From Comamonadaceae bacterium (lineage in GTDB: Bacteria; Pseudomonadota; Gammaproteobacteria; Burkholderiales; Burkholderiaceae_C): a stretch of DNA of 64,000 nucleotides. Position 1 is the first letter of the stretch. The number at the start of each line of letters is the position of its first letter. This document shows positions 44,849-52,322 of the stretch, piece by piece. The stretch is from positions 1 through 64,000 of the forward strand of contig CANEXF010000015.1 in the NCBI GenBank assembly GCA_947443645.1, in the 5' to 3' direction. The position numbers and the translations under genes are program-made. Below the pieces are notes generated by a model. That model was not told where the DNA came from, searched no databases, and saw nothing but the letters and a program-made list of their open reading frames with translations.

Positions 44849-45529
44849 TTACCAGCCGCTGAACGGGCTGCCGTCGTAGTTGAGAAAGCTGCCTTTTTGC
44901 GCAGCCGTCAGTTTTGCAATGGCGCGGCGCATGGCCGACACACTTTGCGCCACCGTCAGTAGTGCGCCCGCGCCACCCATGTCGGTTTTGACCCAGCCTG
45001 GTGACATGGCGACCATGATGGCTTGGGGGTAGTCATGCTGGGCCGAGGCGACAGCCATGTTGAGCGCGGCCTTGCTGACGCGATAAGTCCAGGCGTAGCT
45101 GGAGTCCACGTCGGCGATGCGCCCCATGGCGCTGGTGATGAAGACAAAGCGGCCACCCTGGCCTTTGGCTGCGGCCTCGACCAGCGGCGCGACCTGAGGG
45201 ATGGCCTGCATCGCCCCCAGCACATTGGTGTGCATGGTGCGGTCGAAATCCACCTGCGTAGGCGGCGAGCGCGCATCACCCTGCGGAAAGACGCCCGCCA
45301 CGTATAGCGCAACATCAATCTCTTCACCATCGAGTTGCCAAGCCAGGCCGCTGATGCTGGCCGGATCAGCCACGTCCACACGCAAGGCGCTAGCACCCAT
45401 GGCTTTCAGGCGCGCAAGGCCTTCGGCATCGCGCGCGGTGGCGATGACGCTGGCGCCATCTTCAAGGTACTGGCGCACGAACTCCTGGCCGATACCGCGC
45501 GAAGCCCCGAGCACAAGAACCTTGCTCAT
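44849..45529 (-). CDS. Short-chain dehydrogenase/reductase (CsgA-like)
   Basis: A 226-aa SDR with the NAD-binding VLVLGASRGIGQEFVRQY, a YVAGV loop in place of NNAG, and catalytic Ser (FITSAMG) and Tyr/Lys (TYRVSKAALNMA). The C-terminus is GSFLNYDGSPFSGW. The substrate is unknown. It sits between the thiolase and the acyl-CoA dehydrogenase in the same direction. Confidence 0.88.
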   Translation of the reverse strand: MSKVLVLGASRGIGQEFVRQYLEDGASVIATARDAEGLARLKAMGASALRVDVADPASISGLAWQLDGEEIDVALYVAGVFPQGDARSPPTQVDFDRTMHTNVLGAMQAIPQVAPLVEAAAKGQGGRFVFITSAMGRIADVDSSYAWTYRVSKAALNMAVASAQHDYPQAIMVAMSPGWVKTDMGGAGALLTVAQSVSAMRRAIAKLTAAQKGSFLNYDGSPFSGW

Positions 45530-45642
45530 CGCTGTTCCTCCTGGCTTTGATCAAAAACACCCCTGAGCTGGCGGTGCCCGTCTGCAGGCACTGCCCCGTC
45601 AAGGGTATGCGACCACACAAATCGAGTCGATAAATAAATGGC

Positions 45643-46836
45643 CTAGACCAACTCGATCGCGATCGCTGTGCCTTCGCCGCCGCCTATGCACAGCGTGGCA
45701 ACGCCTTTTTTGAGGCCGCGCGCCTTCAGCGCATACATCAGCGTGACGATGATGCGCGCGCCACTCGCGCCGATCGGGTGGCCCAGCGCGCAGGCGCCGC
45801 CGTTGACGTTGACGATGTCGTGGCTGATCCCCAGCTCTTTCATCGCAGCCATGGGCACCACGGCAAAGGCTTCGTTGATCTCCCAGAGATCCACGTCCTT
45901 GACGCTCCAGCCGATTTTCTTGAGCAGCTTTTGCACCGCGCCCACGGGTGCGGTGGTGAACCATTCCGGCGCCTGCGCAAAGCTGGCATGGCCAACAATG
46001 CGGGCCAGTGGCTTGGCGCCCAGCTCTTTGGCCGTCGATGCGCGGGTCAGCACCAGCGCTGCAGCGCCGTCATTGATGGACGAGCTGGAGGCCGCCGTGA
46101 TGGTGCCGTCTTTCTTGAAAGCGGGCCTGAGCGTTGTGATCTTGTCGAGCTTGACCTTGCCCGGACCCTCGTCAATGGCAACCACCGTGTCACCACTGCG
46201 GCCCTTGACCGTGACCGGCGTGATCTCGGCGGCGAATGCGCCGGACTCTGTCGCCGCCCGGGCGCGCTTGACGCTGGTGGTGGCGAAAGCGTCCTGCGCT
46301 TCGCGGCTGAACTGGTACTTTTCAGCGCACTGCTCGCCAAAAGTGCCCATGGCGCGGCCGGGCTCATAGGCGTCTTCCAGGCCGTCGAGCATCATGTGGT
46401 CATAAATCCGGTCGTGGCCTATGCGTATGCCGCTGCGACCCTTGAGCAGCAGATGCGGCGCATTGGTCATGCTTTCCATGCCGCCTGAGACCATCACGTC
46501 ACGGCTGCCAACCAGCAGCTGGTCATGCGCGAGCATGGTCGCCTCCATGCCAGAGCCGCACATCTTGGACAGCGTCACGGCGCCAGCGCTGGCCGGCAAG
46601 CCGCCCTTGAAACCGGCTTGCCGGGCGGGCGCCTGGCCCAGACCGGCCATCAGGCAGTTGCCGAACAGCACTTCATCAACCGTCTCAGGCGCAATGCCTG
46701 AGCGCTCTACCGCAGCCTTGATGGCGGCGCCACCCAGGTCATGGGCAGCAAGCGCGCTGAAGTCGCCCTGAAAGCCGCCCATGGGGGTGCGGGCCGCGCC
46801 AATAATGACGATGGAATCGGGAAGGGATGTCGACAT
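45643..46836 (-). CDS. Acetyl-CoA C-acyltransferase (thiolase)
   Basis: A 397-aa thiolase: IVIIGAARTPMGGFQGDFSA, catalytic Cys in SKMCGSGMEATML (about residue 94), the NGGACALGHPIGASGARI signature with catalytic His, and the second Cys in ATLCIGGGEGTAI. It joins or cleaves acyl-CoAs. Near ivd and downstream of a LiuR-like regulator it may use the acetoacetyl-CoA formed from leucine, though that assignment is inference. Confidence 0.93.
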   Translation of the reverse strand: MSTSLPDSIVIIGAARTPMGGFQGDFSALAAHDLGGAAIKAAVERSGIAPETVDEVLFGNCLMAGLGQAPARQAGFKGGLPASAGAVTLSKMCGSGMEATMLAHDQLLVGSRDVMVSGGMESMTNAPHLLLKGRSGIRIGHDRIYDHMMLDGLEDAYEPGRAMGTFGEQCAEKYQFSREAQDAFATTSVKRARAATESGAFAAEITPVTVKGRSGDTVVAIDEGPGKVKLDKITTLRPAFKKDGTITAASSSSINDGAAALVLTRASTAKELGAKPLARIVGHASFAQAPEWFTTAPVGAVQKLLKKIGWSVKDVDLWEINEAFAVVPMAAMKELGISHDIVNVNGGACALGHPIGASGARIIVTLMYALKARGLKKGVATLCIGGGEGTAIAIELV

Positions 46837-46885
46837 GATGTGTCCTTTCAGTTTGAATTAAAAAAAACGCGCGACGAAAACAGGG

Positions 46886-47587
46886 TCAGGCCTTAACGGG
46901 CAAGGCCGCGGCATCTGCGGCCTTGTGCCCGTCACGCCAGGTGTTCCAGACGCGGTCCACGGCATTTCGGTACAGCGCGTCCATTTGTTCAGGACTGGAG
47001 ATGCTCATCTGCAGGTCTTGCAGCAGGCCGTCGTGCACGCCAAATGACCAGCCATGAACAGCCACGGCCTGACCACGCGCCCAGGCATCAACCATCACAG
47101 TGCTGACCGAAACATTGACCACCTGCTCAATCACGTTGATGTCGCACAAGGCGTTGGCCCGCACCTCTTCCGGCAGGCTTTCGAGCAGTTGCCGGTGGCG
47201 GTGGCGCACGTCCTGGATGTGGCGTATCCAGTTGTCGGCCAGGCCTATGCGCGCGGCTTCCAGCGCGGCCTGCACACCCGAGCAACCGTAGTGGCCCACC
47301 ACCATGATGTCGCGCACCTTGAGTCGCTCGACTGCGAACTGTATCGCCGACAGCGCATTGAGGTCGGAGTGCACCACGATGTTGGCCACATTGCGGTGCA
47401 CGAAGACCTCGCCCGGCTCCAGGCCTGTGATCTGATTGGCTGGTACCCGGCTGTCCGAGCAGCCAATCCACATGTATTTGGGCGTTTGCTGCTTGACCAG
47501 GCTGGTAAAAAAGCCTGGCCGCTCGGCTTCCATCTGCGCCGCCCAGGCGCGGTTGTGGTCAAAAAGGTCTTTGATTGAAGTGCTCAT
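46886..47587 (-). CDS. can: Beta-class carbonic anhydrase
   Basis: A 233-aa zinc enzyme interconverting CO2 and bicarbonate. Zinc ligands are in WIGCSDSRVPANQI (Cys, with the Asp/Arg dyad) and VVGHYGCSGVQAAL (His, Cys). The start MSTSIKDLFDHNRAWA at 47587 is the family N-terminus. Its position between ivd and thiolase suggests bicarbonate supply for the biotin-dependent methylcrotonyl-CoA carboxylase. Confidence 0.95.
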   Translation of the reverse strand: MSTSIKDLFDHNRAWAAQMEAERPGFFTSLVKQQTPKYMWIGCSDSRVPANQITGLEPGEVFVHRNVANIVVHSDLNALSAIQFAVERLKVRDIMVVGHYGCSGVQAALEAARIGLADNWIRHIQDVRHRHRQLLESLPEEVRANALCDINVIEQVVNVSVSTVMVDAWARGQAVAVHGWSFGVHDGLLQDLQMSISSPEQMDALYRNAVDRVWNTWRDGHKAADAAALPVKA

Positions 47588-47659
47588 GAGGAGAATCTTA
47601 GTAGGTCCGGGCGCGCATTCCAAAAGCCCGGTCAGCAAAATGCATGGTGCCTGCTGTGG

Positions 47660-48841
47660 CTAGCAGGTCTCGGCAAACAGTTCACGACCGATCAGCATGC
47701 GGCGTATCTCGCTGGTACCGGCGCCAATTTCGTAGAGCTTGGCATCGCGCCACAGGCGCCCCAGAGGGTAATCGTTGATATAGCCGTTGCCACCAAAAAT
47801 CTGCACCCCCTCGCCGGCCATCCAGGTGGCTTTTTCAGCGCACCAGAGAATCACGGAGGCGCAGTCCTTGCGCACCCGGCGAACATGATCGACGCCCAGC
47901 AGGTCGAGGTTTTTGGCCACGGTGTAGGCAAACGAGCGTCCGGCCTGCAGCACGGTGTACATGTCGGCGACCTTGCCCTGGATCAGCTGGAACTCACCAA
48001 TGCTCTGGCCAAACTGCTTGCGGTCATGGATGTAGGGCAGCACGTTGTCCATCACCGACTGCATGATGCCGAGCGGTCCACCAGTGAGCACGGCGCGCTC
48101 GTAATCCAGGCCGCTCATGAGTACCTTGGCGCCGCTGTTGAGCCCGCCCAGAATGTTTTGCGCCGGCACCTCGACGTTGCTGAACACCAGCTCGCCGGTA
48201 TGGCTGCCGCGCATGCCGAGCTTGTCGAGCTTTTGCGCGACCGAAAAGCCCTTCATGCCTTTTTCGATCAGGAAGGCGGTGACGCCGCGCGCGCCGAGTT
48301 CGGGCTCGGACTTGGCGTAGACCACCAGGGTATCGGCATCCGGGCCGTTGGTGATCCACATCTTGCTGCCGTTGAGCAGGTAGTAGCCACCCTTGTCCTC
48401 GGCCTTGAGCTTCATGCTCAGCACATCGCTGCCAGCACCCGGCTCACTCATGGCCAGCGCGCCCACATGCTCCCCGCTGATGAGTTTGGGCAGGTATTTT
48501 TTGCGCTGTTCTTCAGAGCCATTGCGCTTGATCTGGTTGACGCACAGATTGCTGTGCGCACCGTAAGACAGGCCGACCGAAGCACTGGCACGGCTGATCT
48601 CCTCCATCGCCACCATGTGCGCCAGGTAGCCCATGTTGGCGCCGCCGTATTCCTCACCGACGGTGATGCCGAGCACGCCCAGGTCACCCATCTTGCGCCA
48701 CAAGTCCATCGGGAACTGGTCGTTGCGGTCTATCTCTGCCGCACGCGGCGCAATCTCGCTCTGGGCGAATTCGCGCACCGCGTCGCGCAGGGCATCAATG
48801 TCTTCGCCGAGCTGGAAATCAAGGCCTGGGAGGCTGGTCAT
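47660..48841 (-). CDS. liuA: Isovaleryl-CoA dehydrogenase
   Basis: A 393-aa acyl-CoA dehydrogenase with the isovaleryl-CoA pattern. [38 protein letters not shown], and the catalytic Glu at [16 protein letters not shown] (about residue 254), rather than near the C-terminus, are typical of IVD. AGGAGAG precedes the ATG at 48841. It makes 3-methylcrotonyl-CoA, the substrate of the LiuBD carboxylase encoded 12 kb away, so leucine breakdown is split over two loci. Confidence 0.94.
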   Translation of the reverse strand: MTSLPGLDFQLGEDIDALRDAVREFAQSEIAPRAAEIDRNDQFPMDLWRKMGDLGVLGITVGEEYGGANMGYLAHMVAMEEISRASASVGLSYGAHSNLCVNQIKRNGSEEQRKKYLPKLISGEHVGALAMSEPGAGSDVLSMKLKAEDKGGYYLLNGSKMWITNGPDADTLVVYAKSEPELGARGVTAFLIEKGMKGFSVAQKLDKLGMRGSHTGELVFSNVEVPAQNILGGLNSGAKVLMSGLDYERAVLTGGPLGIMQSVMDNVLPYIHDRKQFGQSIGEFQLIQGKVADMYTVLQAGRSFAYTVAKNLDLLGVDHVRRVRKDCASVILWCAEKATWMAGEGVQIFGGNGYINDYPLGRLWRDAKLYEIGAGTSEIRRMLIGRELFAETC

Positions 48842-48911
48842 GATGTGGTCTCTCCTTTTATTATGAGCTGGCATGCGCCAATGCTATTCAAGATTCAGGT
48901 CACGATTCGGG

Positions 48912-49355
48912 TCAATAAGTCTTTGGAACCGGCACTATGGTTTGCTGCATCAGCGCGCACACCGTCGGTTTGCCATCAGGTGCCAGATGCGTGACTTCAG
49001 CCGTCGTCACAATGATGCGCTTGCCGGAACGCACGACGCTGCCTGTGGCCCGCAGTTCACCCGCCTTGAAGCTGGCCAGGAAATTTATTTTGTACTCGAC
49101 GGTGGTGACCTCCGAGTCGAGCGGCACCAGCGTGAGCGCGGCGTAGCCGCCAGCAATGTCGGCCAGCGCGCCCATGGCCCCGCCATGAAAGCCGCCTTGC
49201 TGCTGGCTAACGAGCTCTGAATGCGGCAATGCAATTTCACAGCAGCCGGGCTCTACACGCAGCAGTCGGGCACCCAAATGCTGCATCATGCCCTGACGCA
49301 AAAAGCTGGCCTCGATACGCTGGAACAACTCAGACGGCGCTGAAACGTCGGTCAT
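48912..49355 (-). CDS. PaaI-type hotdog thioesterase
   Basis: A 147-aa hotdog protein: GCCEIALPHSELVSQQQGGF, HGGAMGALADIAGGYAALTL with the HGG motif, and VEYKINFLASFKAGELRATG. This is the acyl-CoA thioesterase pattern of the PaaI/YdiI branch. The ATG at 49355 is preceded by AGGA; the longer frame starts with TTG. It is the first gene after the regulator, directly behind a strong palindrome (49382-49407). Confidence 0.85.
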   Translation of the reverse strand: MTDVSAPSELFQRIEASFLRQGMMQHLGARLLRVEPGCCEIALPHSELVSQQQGGFHGGAMGALADIAGGYAALTLVPLDSEVTTVEYKINFLASFKAGELRATGSVVRSGKRIIVTTAEVTHLAPDGKPTVCALMQQTIVPVPKTY

Positions 49356-49381
49356 GTGCAAAGTCCTGAAAATGCGATTTC

Positions 49382-49407
49382 AATTGACGTTTACGTAAAC
49401 GTCAATT
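49382..49407. promoter_or_regulatory. Perfect 26-bp palindrome, probable LiuR operator
   Basis: Each half reads AATTGACGTTTAC toward the centre, with the second half its exact complement (GTAAACGTCAATT). It lies between the LiuR-like gene and the thioesterase gene, upstream of thioesterase-ivd. MerR-family LiuR proteins recognise palindromes of this kind (TTGACGT or TTTACGT halves). Confidence 0.8.
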
Positions 49408-49412
49408 ATGGC

Positions 49413-49808
49413 TTACTTTGCCTTTTCAGCCTTGATCAACAAGGCCTTGGCTTCTTTTTCGTGGGTCCGTATTTCGTCAAGATTGGCCTGCAGATCAAGC
49501 ATCTGGGCCTCGAGCTTCTTACGGTGATCGGTCAGCACCACCAGAAATTTACGCAACTGTGGTGCGGTGTCACGCGGGCTGTCATAGGAGTCAATGATTT
49601 CCTTGGCTTCAACCAGTGACAGGCCCAGCCGTTTTGCGCGCAGCGTGAGCTTGAGCCGCGTCCGGTCACGCGCCGAATACACCCGATTGCGACCGCCAGG
49701 GCCGTCCCGCTGCGGCTGCAGCAGGCCCATGTCTTCGTAAAACCGCATGGCTCGGGTGGTCAGGTCAAACTCTTTTGCCAGATCGCGGATGGTGTAGGTG
49801 GTGGCCAT
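49413..49808 (-). CDS. liuR: MerR-family regulator, LiuR-like
   Basis: A 131-aa regulator with the MerR N-terminal winged helix (YTIRDLAKEFDLTTRAMRFY, then EDMGLLQPQRDGPGGRNRVY) and a C-terminal coiled-coil (LTDHRKKLEAQMLDLQANLD) without metal-binding Cys. The sequence resembles LiuR, the repressor of leucine/isovalerate genes in proteobacteria. Palindromes lie on both sides (49382-49407 and 49873-49893), consistent with autoregulation and control of thioesterase-ivd. The start at 49808 matches the family; the longer frame is not conserved-looking. Confidence 0.88.
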   Translation of the reverse strand: MATTYTIRDLAKEFDLTTRAMRFYEDMGLLQPQRDGPGGRNRVYSARDRTRLKLTLRAKRLGLSLVEAKEIIDSYDSPRDTAPQLRKFLVVLTDHRKKLEAQMLDLQANLDEIRTHEKEAKALLIKAEKAK

Positions 49809-49872
49809 GATGAACAGGGGGTTGCGGGGATCAGCACGCTCAGGGCGGCGCGGCACCGATGGCGGAACAGCT

Positions 49873-49893
49873 TTGACGTTTACGTCAACGTCA
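49873..49893. promoter_or_regulatory. Second LiuR-like operator upstream of liuR
   Basis: TTGACGTTTACGTCAACGTC is a variant of the perfect palindrome at 49382-49407. It lies 65 bp upstream of the liuR start, as expected for autoregulation. Confidence 0.7.
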
Positions 49894-49951
49894 CATAGCC
49901 GCAGATATTACCTGATGCGCCCTGGCGTGCGGGCCTGGCGCGGCCCGTCAA

Positions 49952-51496
49952 CTAGAGTTGGCCGAGCGGCGCCTGCGGAATAGCCATGAAGAAGCTTGCG
50001 CCAGTCGCGTCGGTCTCAGCCCAGACACGGCCGCCGTGCCTTTGCGCCACGCGCCTGACAATCGCCAGCCCCAGACCATTGCCAGGAAACTCAGCCGAAG
50101 AGTGCAGCCGCAAAAAGGCCTTGAAAAGCTTGTCGCCGTAGGCCGCGTCAAAGCCAGCGCCGTTGTCGCAAACCTGCAGCACCAGCTCACCGGGCGTCAC
50201 GCCAGCCTGCAGCGCCACCTTGATCCATCCTTGGGGTCTTTTCGCGCTGAACTTCCAGGCGTTCTCCAGCAGGCAGGAGAGCGCTGTCAGCAACAGTGTC
50301 CTGTCCCCCACCAGCCGCAGGCTGGCTGCCATCTCCACCGTGACCGTGCGCTCTGGATGACGCTTGCGCAAATCTTCAATGATCGCAACGCAGGCCGGCG
50401 CCAGATCAATCTCTTCAAGCCGTTCAGTCAAGGCGGGCAACTGCACCAGCGTGCGCAGGTCATCAACCAGTTTGGCCAACTGGTGGGTGCTGGCATGAAT
50501 ACGTTCAACATAACGACGTCCGGTGCTGTCCAGCACGGCCGAATACTTGTCGGCCAGCATCGCTGCAAAGCCGTCAACCGCATGCAGCGGGCCCTGCAAT
50601 TCGTTGGACAGCCCATAAGCCAAAGCCTGAAAATTACTGTTCGTGCTTTTCAAGCTTTCTTGCAGCCTGGCAACATCGAGCTCCAACGCGGTGTTTTCCC
50701 GTCGCAAGGCGCGGTCGGCCAGGTGCCGCGCCGTCATGTCGACAAGACTGACCAAGACCACTTGCCGCGCTTTCCATAGGATGCGCCCGAAGACCAGCTC
50801 CACGAGCACCAGCTGGCCATCCATTTTTCTTTGTTTGCAAAGTTGCGGCGCTATCGAGCTGTTGTTGGCCTGCGCAATGGCCAGCGCACTGAGCAGCGCC
50901 GCGCCTTCGCCATCGGGAAACAGTGCGCCCAAACTGAGCGCCGTGAAGGCCTTGTGCTGAATGCCATAAAACTCTACGGCGGCGTCATTGACGGCAAGGA
51001 TGCGCAATGAGCGAAGGTCAAAAATCCACATGGGATTGGGATTGCCCTCAAAAATCAGCTGGTTGTAGCGTTCGCTGGCTTCCAGCAAACCTTGCAGTTT
51101 CAAGGTGTGGCTTACGTCCTTGAGGTTGACAACGTAGCCAAGGCGATGGCGCCTGAAGCTGTATTCCAGCCAGCTGTCTTCAAACTTGTGGTGGGCTATG
51201 AACGCATGGCTGTCCGATGCTGTCATGGCCACCTCGGTCGCTCGCTGGTACTGCTCCGCCACCTCTCGCGGCACCAGTTCCCAGAAATCTCGCCCGGCAA
51301 GCGCGGCAGACGTGCAGTTCAACTGCCTGAGCGCCTGGGCATTGCATTCGACGAACTGCCCTCGTTCGTTGAGCAGCACGATGCCTTCGTTGGCCAGATC
51401 CAGCGGCCCCCAGTCCTGACCGGCGGGCACCGGCAAGGGCGCGGCGGGCGCGCCTCCTCGCCGGCCAGCGGCGTGCTTTGCGCTACGCCGCCCCAC
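49952..51496 (-). CDS. PAS-domain histidine-kinase-like protein lacking the phospho-acceptor His
   Basis: A 514-aa sensor with two PAS-like domains (about residues 30-145 and 150-270), a degenerate dimerisation helix and an intact-looking HATPase domain (LLENAWKF N box, CDNGAGFD G1, GNGLGLAI G2). In the H box, YGLSNELQGPL, residue 298 is Asn (AAC at 50605-50603) where the sister kinase downstream has SHDLRSPL. It therefore cannot autophosphorylate at the normal site. It overlaps the preceding response regulator gene by 14 bp. It may act as an allosteric partner, a phosphatase-like protein or a decoy; this is inference. Confidence 0.85.
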   Translation of the reverse strand: MGRRSAKHAAGRRGGAPAAPLPVPAGQDWGPLDLANEGIVLLNERGQFVECNAQALRQLNCTSAALAGRDFWELVPREVAEQYQRATEVAMTASDSHAFIAHHKFEDSWLEYSFRRHRLGYVVNLKDVSHTLKLQGLLEASERYNQLIFEGNPNPMWIFDLRSLRILAVNDAAVEFYGIQHKAFTALSLGALFPDGEGAALLSALAIAQANNSSIAPQLCKQRKMDGQLVLVELVFGRILWKARQVVLVSLVDMTARHLADRALRRENTALELDVARLQESLKSTNSNFQALAYGLSNELQGPLHAVDGFAAMLADKYSAVLDSTGRRYVERIHASTHQLAKLVDDLRTLVQLPALTERLEEIDLAPACVAIIEDLRKRHPERTVTVEMAASLRLVGDRTLLLTALSCLLENAWKFSAKRPQGWIKVALQAGVTPGELVLQVCDNGAGFDAAYGDKLFKAFLRLHSSAEFPGNGLGLAIVRRVAQRHGGRVWAETDATGASFFMAIPQAPLGQL

Positions 51497-52226
51497 TGTG
51501 TGAGCCCTGTTCGCCCGTCAGGGGCTGAAGCAGGGCCCTGGGGGCAGAAGTGCGGACCGCGCGTTTGGGCGGTCGCTGCGTCTCGCCACGCCATTTGACG
51601 TTGGCACCGACCAGCGCGGTCACATAACCTTGCAACCAGTCAAAGTTGACGGGTTTTTGCAGCAAATGCGCATGTGGTGGAAGCCCGCCACGCGCTTGTA
51701 TGCTTTCTGCGGACAAACCGGTGATCACGACGATCTGCATGTCGGCCAACTGAAGGTTGCGTTTAAGCGCCTTGAGCATCTCAATGCCATCGACACCAGG
51801 CATGGACAAGTCCGTCACCAGCAGGTCAGGCCGCATGCTGGCGATGTCCATCAAGGCCTCCAGTGCCGAAGGCATCCAGGTGCAATCGACTGGCAGGTCC
51901 CAGGCCTCAAACTGGCATCGGTAAAGCTCGCGGGTGACCTCATCGTCCTCCACCAGCAATACCCGCAGGCGGCTTTTGGGGTCGGTGTCGGCCTTGGCCA
52001 GCTGTGGACTGTTTTTGGCCAGGTAGGTGTTGATCGAGTGCAGGGCAATCCGGCGGTGGCCGCCCAGCGTCTTCCAGGCCTCGATCTCGCCCTTTTCAAC
52101 CAGCGACTGCACCGTCGCCACCGACAGGCCCAGCAGCTTGGCCGCGTAGCTGGTGCCGCAGTAGTCCTCGCTGGAAAAATCAGCGGCCGTGATGGCATCT
52201 TCGAAAGATTTGGGTTTACGCGACAT
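51483..52226 (-). CDS. Response regulator with N-terminal excisionase-type HTH
   Basis: A 247-aa regulator in inverted order. An N-terminal MerR/excisionase-type helix-turn-helix (TSYAAKLLGLSVATVQSLVE, then KTLGGHRRIALHSINTYL, residues about 25-70) is followed by a receiver domain (VLLVEDDEVTRELYRCQFE, phospho-acceptor Asp in LLVTDLSMPGVDG, Lys in LLQKPVNF). The C-terminal ~40 residues are a disordered tail. The next gene is the kinase-like protein lacking His, so the likely phosphodonor is the 920-aa kinase upstream. Confidence 0.88.
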   Translation of the reverse strand: MSRKPKSFEDAITAADFSSEDYCGTSYAAKLLGLSVATVQSLVEKGEIEAWKTLGGHRRIALHSINTYLAKNSPQLAKADTDPKSRLRVLLVEDDEVTRELYRCQFEAWDLPVDCTWMPSALEALMDIASMRPDLLVTDLSMPGVDGIEMLKALKRNLQLADMQIVVITGLSAESIQARGGLPPHAHLLQKPVNFDWLQGYVTALVGANVKWRGETQRPPKRAVRTSAPRALLQPLTGEQGSHSGAA

Positions 52227-52322
52227 GGCAGCAATCGAGGTGGATTGAATTTTTCACTTTAACCATTTTAATTAGTTCACCCATAAAAGACCGATATTCT
52301 TAAAATTTAGCCGCAGGCAGAC

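Noticed and set aside
49952-51496. Frameshift or wrong frame as the reason for the missing kinase His
   Set aside because: The surrounding residues align smoothly with the sister kinase on both sides, so the Asn is a substitution, not a frame error.
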